DNA of 64,000 bases. It comes from Mycolicibacterium aurum (GTDB lineage: Bacteria > Actinomycetota > Actinomycetes > Mycobacteriales > Mycobacteriaceae). Shown here piece by piece: positions 41,655 through 48,742 of this stretch. Below the pieces are notes generated by a model. The model searched no databases. It was not told where the DNA came from and worked only from the letters and a program-made list of their open reading frames with translations. Location of the stretch: positions 4,836,001-4,900,000 of the forward strand of contig NZ_LR134356.1 of NCBI RefSeq assembly GCF_900637195.1, in the 5' to 3' direction. Position numbers and translations under genes: made by a program. Within the stretch, counting starts at the first letter, position 1. Each line of letters opens with the position of its first letter.

Positions 41655-41933
41655 ATGCTGACCTGCATGGTGCGCGTACCTCTGAGCCCAGAACAGGTGA
41701 AGGCCGGCCAACGCCTCGGCGCGCTGATCCGGTCTGCCCGGGCCGGTCGCGACCCCGGGATCGTCGCCCGGCACGCCGGCATCTCCCCCGAGACCTTGCG
41801 CAAAATCGAGGTCGGGAGAATGCCCAGTCCGAGTTTCGGGACGGTGATCGGACTGTGCAATGCGCTCGGCCTGCCCGTGCAGGACGCCGTCGACGCCTGG
41901 CACGGAACCGGCGACGAGCAGGTCGCCATCTAG
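41655..41933 (+). CDS. Small XRE-type helix-turn-helix regulator
   Basis: The 92-residue protein starts at ATG 41655 (MLTCMVRVPLSPEQVKAGQR), with ATG 41667 as an alternative; a TAATAC hexamer at 41644-41649 favours a leaderless start at 41655. Residues 18-75 are a Cro/CI-like HTH (LGALIRSARAGRDPGIVARHAGISPETLRKIEVGR) followed by PSFGTVIGLCNALGL. It is divergent from map and flanked by matched palindromes, so it probably represses both itself and map. Confidence 0.82.
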   Translation: MLTCMVRVPLSPEQVKAGQRLGALIRSARAGRDPGIVARHAGISPETLRKIEVGRMPSPSFGTVIGLCNALGLPVQDAVDAWHGTGDEQVAI

Positions 41934-42033
41934 CCCACCACGATCGACGGCGCCCGGCGCAGCGCACCCGCACGCCGGAAACCGAAGGGGGTCAACCGGA
42001 CTCCTCGAACGACGAAACTGAAGGAGTTGATCG

Positions 42034-42522
42034 ATGGGCGACGCCGATGTCGAGGCCAACCGTGCCGAACCTGGGGACTGGGTGGGCGAGCACCTCAGCA
42101 CGTATCTGACGTCGGGCGGCACCCGCGGTCACGTCCTGGACCTCGGCGAGGTCGGCGGCCGGGCCTTCACCACCAACTGCCTGATCAGGTACCGCGGCCG
42201 CAGCTCGGGCAAGGTCTACGTCACGCCACTGATCTACGGGAACTTCGGCGGGGAGATCGTGATCGTCGCGTCCAAGGGTGGCGCGGACAGCGACCCCGAG
42301 TGGTACCGCAACATTCTGCAGAGCGCGACGGTCGACGTCCAGGTCGCCACCCAGGCTTTCGAAGCCACCTGGCGCGAACCCGAAGACGAGGAACGCCATG
42401 AGGTGTGGGCGTACATGACACACCTGTATCCGCCCTACATCACCTATCAGCAGTCGACGAGCCGTCGGATACCACTGGTAATGCTGGCTCCCGGAAAGGC
42501 AATCGACGTCTTCACACCCTGA
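42034..42522 (+). CDS. Deazaflavin (F420)-dependent nitroreductase family protein (Ddn-like)
   Basis: The 162-residue protein starts at ATG 42034 behind GAAGGAG. It has the split-barrel Ddn pattern: LIRYRGRSSGKVYVTPLIYG, EIVIVASKGGADSDPEWYRNILQ and VQVATQAFEATWREPEDEERHEVW, with the Lys/Ser/Gly residues that bind F420 phosphate in the family. Mycobacterial members reduce quinones or nitro compounds. It stands alone with no operon partner. Confidence 0.88.
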   Translation: MGDADVEANRAEPGDWVGEHLSTYLTSGGTRGHVLDLGEVGGRAFTTNCLIRYRGRSSGKVYVTPLIYGNFGGEIVIVASKGGADSDPEWYRNILQSATVDVQVATQAFEATWREPEDEERHEVWAYMTHLYPPYITYQQSTSRRIPLVMLAPGKAIDVFTP

Positions 42523-42691
42523 CCATCCCGGTCGCGTTTGACGCCACTTATCATCATCGCCTGCCTGATCGTGTTCATGCTCTTCATGCCGGCGGACTGC
42601 AACTGATGGGATGGCTGACCGGGTCAGAGACCTACCCGCTTGCCGCCCGCGCCGGGTGATCGGACGCTATCGAGGTACGGCGACAGCTGCG

Positions 42692-43342
42692 CTATTCGAT
42701 TGTCTGCAGCCGGTCCAGGATCGACCACACCAGACGGTGGTCGGTGACGATCCGAAGCGGGAGAGTTTCGAAACGAATACGGCGCTCGCCCAACATGACC
42801 CGCTTCTGAAGCTCCTCCAGGCGTTCGAGCACGTCGTCGACAAAGCGCGCGAAGTCCTGGAGATGCTGGTTCACAAAGCGCGTGCAGTCACCGACCAAGT
42901 CCGTGTATTGCTCTGGGACAGCATGCATTCGGCAGTCTTCGGCCAATTCGAGCAGCCGCTCGTAGTAGTCGGCCAGGTGATTGCCGGCCCGCACGATGCC
43001 GTGCGCGTCCGCGGCCTTCTCGGCTCCGCCCGCGCCGAATACCGCCGCGAACGCCGGAGACTTCAGGAAGACCCCGACCTCGGCGACGAGTTCGTCGACG
43101 GCTCGCAGGCGGCCACGGACGAATTCGGCGACTTCGGTGCCGTTGTCCAACCGACCCGTCGGCGTCGCCGGTGATGCCAGCACCTGGTCCACCTTGCGCT
43201 GTTCGAGGGCGGCCCAGCGCTGGAACAACACCGACGCGAACGCCGCCCACGTCCAGCAGGCCGGCCTCTCCCGCAACATCTGCCCGAGCAGCTCGGGGGT
43301 GGGCACGACGACGGCGACCGAGACCGTACCGGTTCTTCTCAT
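42692..43342 (-). CDS. Hypothetical helical protein
   Basis: From ATG 43342 the product is 216 residues (MRRTGTVSVAVVVPTPELLG). It is mainly alpha-helical, with a Trp/Ala-rich region (RPACWTWAAFASVLFQRWAAL) near residue 30 and charged amphipathic helices in the C-terminal half (FARFVDDVLERLEELQKRVM). TAGCTT 7 nt before the ATG could be a leaderless -10. No signal peptide, membrane span or known motif is seen. The frame is open upstream, overlapping the divergent VOC gene, which is unlikely to be coding. Confidence 0.55.
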   Translation of the reverse strand: MRRTGTVSVAVVVPTPELLGQMLRERPACWTWAAFASVLFQRWAALEQRKVDQVLASPATPTGRLDNGTEVAEFVRGRLRAVDELVAEVGVFLKSPAFAAVFGAGGAEKAADAHGIVRAGNHLADYYERLLELAEDCRMHAVPEQYTDLVGDCTRFVNQHLQDFARFVDDVLERLEELQKRVMLGERRIRFETLPLRIVTDHRLVWSILDRLQTIE

Positions 43343-43429
43343 ACCGCCGAAGCTAGGCGTCGGCACCGACAACAAGCGCATATCCTGGGCCGGATCGACA
43401 CCGCTGAACGATGGGAACGCTGAGAGTCC

Positions 43430-44056
43430 ATGACCGTCACCGTCGACGAATTCGACGTCGCCGATCCCCCGGAGGCGTGGGCGCACGCCGGGTTCGCTGT
43501 CGATGCCGATTCCGTCTGCCGGGTCGGCGCCGTTCGCATCCGGCTGGTGGGCCGTGAGCAGGGCACCGGCATCGTCGGGTGGTCGTTGCGCGGTCTACCG
43601 AACGGGCGAACCGACCTTGACGGCGTCCCCACGAGGGGGTCCGACGCGGACGCTACACCGCCGGCGGTCCACGTCAACGGCGTCACGGCGATCGACCACG
43701 TGGTGCTGATGTCCCCCGATCTGAACCGGACCGTCGAGTCATTCGCCACCGTCGGCGCGGATCCGCGCCGGGAACGCGACACAGAACTCGGCGGACGACC
43801 GATCCGTCAGATCTTCTTCCGCCTCGGAGAGGTGATCGTCGAGGTCGTGGGCACCCCGGGGGCCGCGGGCGAAGGTCCGGCGACCCTGTGGGGACTCACC
43901 TACGTCGTCGCGGACATCGAGGCCACCGCCTCGTTCTTCGGTGACCGCGCCGCACCGATCAAAGACGCCGTGCAGCCCGGGCGTCGGATCACCACCCTCC
44001 GGCATCACGAGCTGGGGTTGTCGGTCCGGACGGCGATGATCTCGGCGCGTCGGTGA
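43430..44056 (+). CDS. VOC (glyoxalase/bleomycin resistance) superfamily protein
   Basis: The 208-residue protein starts at ATG 43430 (MTVTVDEFDVADPPEAWAHA). The C-terminal half has a clear vicinal-oxygen-chelate module: VTAIDHVVLMSPDLNRTVESFATVG, then IRQIFFRLGEVIVEVVG and WGLTYVVADIEATASFFGD. The N-terminal half may be a diverged second module. Metal ligands His and Glu are present in DHVVL and VIVEV. The substrate is unknown; rnhA follows 34 bp later. Confidence 0.78.
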   Translation: MTVTVDEFDVADPPEAWAHAGFAVDADSVCRVGAVRIRLVGREQGTGIVGWSLRGLPNGRTDLDGVPTRGSDADATPPAVHVNGVTAIDHVVLMSPDLNRTVESFATVGADPRRERDTELGGRPIRQIFFRLGEVIVEVVGTPGAAGEGPATLWGLTYVVADIEATASFFGDRAAPIKDAVQPGRRITTLRHHELGLSVRTAMISARR

Positions 44057-44090
44057 GCCGGCCGTTCGGCGCGGTGCCTATCCTCGGCGC

Positions 44091-44591
44091 ATGACCGACC
44101 CCGCAACCGACACCCTCGTCGACGCCGGCATCACGTCGGCCGTCGATGTCGTCGTCATCCACACCGACGGCGGGTGCCGACCCAATCCCGGCCCCGGCGG
44201 CTGGGGCGCGGTATTGCGCCTGCGCCACCACGTGCGTGAGATGTGCGGTGGCGAGCCGGGTGAGACCAGCAACAACCGGATGGAGCTCACCGCACCGATC
44301 ATGGCGCTGGAGGCGCTGACCCGGCCCGTGACGGTGCACCTCTATACCGACAGCACTTACGTCCGCAACGGCATCACGAAGTGGGTGCTCGGGTGGGAGC
44401 GCAACGGCTGGAAGACCGCAGCCAGGCAGCCGGTGAAGAACGTCGACCTCTGGCAGCGGCTGCAGGCGGCCTGCGCGCGGCACCAGGTCGAGTGGTTCTG
44501 GGTGAAGGGCCACTCGGGCATCGCCGACAACGAGTTGGCCGATGTCCTGGCCACACGGGGACTGCAGGAAGCCATCGCAGCCACCATCTGA
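44091..44591 (+). CDS. rnhA: Ribonuclease HI
   Basis: The 166-residue protein contains all RNase HI catalytic acids: Asp in VIHTDGGCRPNPG, Glu in NNRMELTAPI, Asp in LYTDSTYVRNGI and Asp in IADNELADVLA, plus the basic handle WVLGWERNGWKTAARQPVKN. It degrades RNA in RNA-DNA hybrids. A short N-terminal extension of about 20 residues precedes the core; start at ATG 44091. Confidence 0.95.
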   Translation: MTDPATDTLVDAGITSAVDVVVIHTDGGCRPNPGPGGWGAVLRLRHHVREMCGGEPGETSNNRMELTAPIMALEALTRPVTVHLYTDSTYVRNGITKWVLGWERNGWKTAARQPVKNVDLWQRLQAACARHQVEWFWVKGHSGIADNELADVLATRGLQEAIAATI

Positions 44592-44625
44592 TCGCCGACG
44601 CTGGGCGCACGGATCGGCTGGTGTC

Positions 44626-46497
44626 TCACGCGCTGACGCTGATCTTGAAGATCAGGGACCTGAGGGCACCGAAGGCGCCGCGCGCGCTGATGTAGAGCCG
44701 CTTGGTGTCGTACCCGGCGACGTCCTTCATGGTTTCGGCGCCGAAGCGGGCCGGGGACTGGCCGTCGATGACGGTCACGTCGGCGCCGAGCAGGGCATGC
44801 CTGATGTGGTCCCGCTCAGCACCCGCGGCGGTGGCCACAAGCTCCCCGATGGCGCGGTCGGTGCCGGAGGTGGGGATCGCGGCGCAGGTCACCCCATACT
44901 CGTCGAGGTAGCGGTTGATCGCCTCGATGGTGGCATCAGCGCCGACCACCAGGCTGAGGTTGCCGAGGTTGACCGTGATGTCGGTGTTGTCGCCGGTGGT
45001 GAGCGGGAGGTCCGAATCGGGAGCCAGGTCACGAGTCAATGCATCACGGACCGCAGCGCGGAACGCGCCTGCGTCGGGTTCATCGGCAGATTCCTCGGGC
45101 AGCATGATCCCGGGGTTGAGCAGCCCGGCGGGATCGAACGCCTTCTTGATCGCACGTTGGGCGGCGAGCTCGACCGGCGTAAAGCGCTTGGTCATGAACT
45201 GGATCTTCTCGGTCCCGACTCCGTGCTCACCGGTGATGGTGCCCCCCAATTCGAGTGCAGCTTCGACGATCTCGTTGTTCGCCGCCTCGAGCGCTGACGC
45301 CGCCAGCGGGTTGTCCTTGTCGTAGAACGTCGTCGGGTGCAGGTCGCCGTCGCCGGCGTGGCCGCACACCGCGATGAACAGTAGGCCGTCGGAGTGGCGC
45401 GCCGCGGTGGCTTGAATCGCTTCCTGCATCTCGGGGATCCGGTCGCGGGGCACGGTGACGTCTCCGATGAAGAACCCTTTGCCGCTCTGTACTACCGAGT
45501 TGGGTGCGTTGAGGCGGCCGTACCACAGCGCATCCCGGTCCTGCTCATCCTCGGCGACCCGAACCTCGGTGGCGCGTTCACGCAACACCCGATCGACGGT
45601 CGACTGGTCCCGAGCCACCTCCGCCACGGTGCCCTCGAGGTCGATGAGCACTATGGAATCGGCGTCGAGAGGGTAGCCGGTATCGTAAAACTGTTGCAGT
45701 CCAGCGATTCCCGCCCGGTCGAGCCACTCCACAGCGGCGGGAACCACTCCGGTTGCGATGACCGCGGCGATGGTGTCAGCGGCGTCTCGCGCAGAAGCAA
45801 AAGCACCCATCAGGCTGTGGGTGACGCCGGCGATCGGACGCAGCGCGACGGTGGCCTCGGTGATGATACCGAGGGTGCCCTCGGATCCGATGAGGACGCC
45901 GAGGAGGTCGGGACCGTCATCGTCGGCAGTGAAGGTTCTGGCCGATCCGTCGGCCAGCACGACGTCGACGCTCAAAATGTGGTTGTAGGTGACGCCGTAC
46001 TTCAGCGCATGCGGTCCGCCGGCGTTCTCGATGATGTTGCCGGCCACTGTGGCCAAATGTGCCGACACGGGGTCGGGAGAGAAGCACAACCCGTACGGCA
46101 CCAATGCCGCCTGCAAGTCGGAATTGATGACGCCGGGTTCCACTCGGGCGCATCGTTTCTCGGCATCGACGTGCAGAATCTGGTTAAGTCCGGACATGTC
46201 GAGCAGGACACGGCCTGCAGTGGGCATCATCCCGCCTGAGCAGTTCGATGCTCCGCCGCGCGGCACGACCGCCAAGTGGTACTCGGCGGCGAGCCGCAGG
46301 ATCGGTGCGATGTCGTCGCGTCGGTGGGGACGCAGCAGCACGTCCGCCACTCCACCCACACCCCAGTAGTCGCGGCCGCGGTCGGCGAGCACTCTCTCGT
46401 CGGTACTCACATCGCCATGGGCAGCGGCCGCCGTGGTGAACCGTCTGATGTCGGCGCTGTCTGCAACTACGGGGTTTTGCGAAGTGCCAGTGGACAT
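44626..46497 (-). CDS. FAD-linked oxidase: GlcD-like dehydrogenase fused to a partial GlcE-like domain
   Basis: The 623-residue protein is taken from ATG 46497 (MSTGTSQNPVVADSADIRRF), 1 nt after the tautomerase stop; ATG 46509 is the alternative. Residues 50-190 are the PCMH FAD-binding domain (VVPRGGASNCSGG), and 230-475 the FAD-oxidase C-terminal domain (CGHAGDGDLHPT, GTITGEHGVGTEK). The last 125 residues resemble the start of a GlcE subunit (FGAETMKDVAGYDTKRLYIS, matching MKNVAGYD of GlcE) but stop short. It should oxidise a 2-hydroxy acid such as glycolate, lactate or mandelate; the mdlC-like gene upstream makes mandelate attractive. Confidence 0.83.
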   Translation of the reverse strand: MSTGTSQNPVVADSADIRRFTTAAAAHGDVSTDERVLADRGRDYWGVGGVADVLLRPHRRDDIAPILRLAAEYHLAVVPRGGASNCSGGMMPTAGRVLLDMSGLNQILHVDAEKRCARVEPGVINSDLQAALVPYGLCFSPDPVSAHLATVAGNIIENAGGPHALKYGVTYNHILSVDVVLADGSARTFTADDDGPDLLGVLIGSEGTLGIITEATVALRPIAGVTHSLMGAFASARDAADTIAAVIATGVVPAAVEWLDRAGIAGLQQFYDTGYPLDADSIVLIDLEGTVAEVARDQSTVDRVLRERATEVRVAEDEQDRDALWYGRLNAPNSVVQSGKGFFIGDVTVPRDRIPEMQEAIQATAARHSDGLLFIAVCGHAGDGDLHPTTFYDKDNPLAASALEAANNEIVEAALELGGTITGEHGVGTEKIQFMTKRFTPVELAAQRAIKKAFDPAGLLNPGIMLPEESADEPDAGAFRAAVRDALTRDLAPDSDLPLTTGDNTDITVNLGNLSLVVGADATIEAINRYLDEYGVTCAAIPTSGTDRAIGELVATAAGAERDHIRHALLGADVTVIDGQSPARFGAETMKDVAGYDTKRLYISARGAFGALRSLIFKISVSA

Positions 46498-46498
46498 C

Positions 46499-46906
46499 TC
46501 AAACGCCATCCTTCTGCTGTCGTAACCACTCTTCCTCTTCCCCCGGGGCGGGCAGCACCCGACCGCCCTCGATGGCGAGATGTGCTGGGCTGTTCTGGAT
46601 GACCACCAGGACCCGCCTGGCGGGAATACCGGTGACCCGGGAGGCCGCTGCGGCGACCTCGGCGACCAGCTGGCTGCTTTGCGCTTCGGGGTGCCCTGTG
46701 CGGACCCACCCATTGATCAGAAGCGGTTGGGCGGGCAGTCCGTCGGTGTAGACGTCGTCGGGCGCCAGTTCATGGAACACGACGTTGACGTAGCTGCCCG
46801 GAACGTGGTTGATCATCGAATGGATCCTGGTCACCTCGCCGGCGAGGCTCGCCTTGATGTCGGCGCTCAACGTCGACTTCACCGTCGTACACGTGTAGAC
46901 CGGCAT
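46499..46906 (-). CDS. Tautomerase superfamily protein with N-terminal Pro
   Basis: The 135-residue protein begins MPVYTCTTVKSTLSADIKAS; removal of Met exposes Pro1, the catalytic residue of the 4-oxalocrotonate tautomerase/cis-CaaD/MSAD superfamily. The repeated beta-alpha-beta pattern (YVNVVFHELAPDDVYTDG, VLVVIQNSPAHLAIEGG) supports a fused-dimer type subunit. It lies 3 nt after the mdlC-like stop and ends directly before the FAD-oxidase start, so all three are one operon. Role is probably in catabolism of an aromatic or keto acid. Confidence 0.8.
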   Translation of the reverse strand: MPVYTCTTVKSTLSADIKASLAGEVTRIHSMINHVPGSYVNVVFHELAPDDVYTDGLPAQPLLINGWVRTGHPEAQSSQLVAEVAAAASRVTGIPARRVLVVIQNSPAHLAIEGGRVLPAPGEEEEWLRQQKDGV

Positions 46907-46909
46907 CGC

Positions 46910-48526
46910 TCAACCCAGGACCGGCAGGTGCGGCTGGGTCGGCACCACGATGACGGTGGGCCCGTCCGCCTCCAACGCCGCCTTGAACTCGCTGGTCAAC
47001 TCCTCGGTGCCGCCGACGGTAGCCGTGCGACATCCGAAACCCGTTGCCAACGAGGAGATATCGAGTCCCGGAAGGTTCAACCCGGGTACGTTGGGCGTCT
47101 CTTCCAGGAGCGCGAAGGACTTCAGGACGCAGTACTCGCCGTTGCGCTGGACGACGAACACGATCGGTAGTTTGTGCTGCGCGGCGGTCCAGATAGCCTG
47201 TATCGAGTACTGGAACGAGCCGTCGCCGATCGAGGCGACGATGGTCCGTCTCACGCCGCGGGCGCGGTCACCGAGCGCGATGCCCACTGCCGCAGGCACG
47301 CCCCAGCCGATGCCGCCGCTGCCCGTGGCGAAGAAGCTGCCGGGGCGCCGGGTAGGCCACCACTTGATGAGATCCGCCAGCGTCGAGGTGGACTCCATGA
47401 CGACCGCCGCGTCATCGGGCTTGACCGAGCTCAGCGCCGCATAGACATCGTCGGGCAACAGCGGCGCGGACGCCATCGGAACCTCGGCTCCGAGATCTCT
47501 GGTCAATCCCGGTGGTGCCTGCCGGTCGGCGGGCACCTTCACGAGATGCAGGAGCTGCTCAAGAGCGACCCCGACGTCGCTGACCAAGCTCTCGCCCACT
47601 GGCGCGACCGCGGCGAGGTGGGGATCGCAGGTGATCTGGAGTAGCTCGGTTCCTTCGGGCAGATACTCGCCCGCGACGTACGGGTAGTAGCTGAACACCT
47701 GCGCCCCGATCACGACGACGAGATCGAATCCCGCGACGGCCTGGCTGACACCGGCAATCGTCAGTGGCAGCGGACCCGCGTACAAAGAATGGTCTTCGGG
47801 AAACGAGCACCTGGGCGCCAGTGGACCGCCATGCACCGGCGCGCGTAGTTTCTCCGCGAAGGCAATACCCGCATCCCAGGCTCCGGCGCGATCGACCTCG
47901 GGGCCGAGAACCAGCAGCGGTCGCTCCGCCCGGCTGATCCGGTCAGCGAAATCCTGCAGCCGTTCGGCATCGGGGTGCACTCGCCGGCTGACGGTCCGGA
48001 CCACGGCGGGCCCCAGCGCGGGCTTGTTCCAGTCGTCGAGCGGGATAGACAGAAACACCGGGCCGGCCGGCGGCTGCGTTGCCACCGCATAGGCACGCAT
48101 GAAGGCCGCGGGCACGTCCTCGGCCCGCGCCGGCTCGTAGGCCCACTTGACCCATGGCTGCGGCATCACGGTCGGGTCGGGGTTGTTCAAGTACGGGTCC
48201 ACGATCGACATCTCGCGCGTCTGCTGGCCCGCCGTGACGATCAACGGCGTATTGGCTCGGTAGGCCGCGACCAGGCTGCCCATCGCGTTGCCGGTGCCGG
48301 CCGCGGTGTGCAGGTTGACCAGTGCCGGCTGCCCTGTGGCCTGGGCGAAGCCGTCGGCCATCGCCAGCACCGATGCCTCCTGCAGGCCCAACACGTAGGT
48401 GAAGTCGTCCGGAAAGTTCTGGAGGAAGGTCTGCTCAGTCGACCCCGGGTTGCCGAACACCGTGGTCAGCCCGAGCGTTCGGAGCAGGTCATAGGTGACC
48501 TCGTGGACGGTCTTGGATTCAGCCAT
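46910..48526 (-). CDS. mdlC: Benzoylformate decarboxylase-like ThDP enzyme
   Basis: The 538-residue protein from ATG 48526 has the three ThDP-enzyme domains: PYR domain with GNPGSTE (Ser29) and LQEASVLAMADG (Glu50), central domain, and PP domain with GDGSFQYSIQAIWTAAQHKLP and RNGEYCVLKSF. Ser29 and His73 (VNLHTAAG) correspond to Ser26 and His70 of the Pseudomonas putida enzyme, but the second active-site His (His281, YHQY there) is replaced by Tyr281 (SYYPY). It probably decarboxylates a 2-keto acid, perhaps with changed specificity. First gene of the mdlC-tautomerase-FAD oxidase operon, divergent from a LuxR regulator. Confidence 0.83.
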   Translation of the reverse strand: MAESKTVHEVTYDLLRTLGLTTVFGNPGSTEQTFLQNFPDDFTYVLGLQEASVLAMADGFAQATGQPALVNLHTAAGTGNAMGSLVAAYRANTPLIVTAGQQTREMSIVDPYLNNPDPTVMPQPWVKWAYEPARAEDVPAAFMRAYAVATQPPAGPVFLSIPLDDWNKPALGPAVVRTVSRRVHPDAERLQDFADRISRAERPLLVLGPEVDRAGAWDAGIAFAEKLRAPVHGGPLAPRCSFPEDHSLYAGPLPLTIAGVSQAVAGFDLVVVIGAQVFSYYPYVAGEYLPEGTELLQITCDPHLAAVAPVGESLVSDVGVALEQLLHLVKVPADRQAPPGLTRDLGAEVPMASAPLLPDDVYAALSSVKPDDAAVVMESTSTLADLIKWWPTRRPGSFFATGSGGIGWGVPAAVGIALGDRARGVRRTIVASIGDGSFQYSIQAIWTAAQHKLPIVFVVQRNGEYCVLKSFALLEETPNVPGLNLPGLDISSLATGFGCRTATVGGTEELTSEFKAALEADGPTVIVVPTQPHLPVLG

Positions 48527-48742
48527 GGTGAGAAACCCTTCGGAGTATCGGCAGTGCGCTGGGGAAATCACACACCCCCGGGCGCCTGCCTCACCCCGTG
48601 GAAAACACGGGTCCTTGAAGAACCCGGCGATGTCCGGATGCCGGACGACCGACGATTCATGTGAGGTTCGCGCTCCAACCGCGCCCGTGCATGGCGGCAG
48701 CCGACCTGCACTTGAGCGCCGCTGACGTGCGACGATGAGCAG

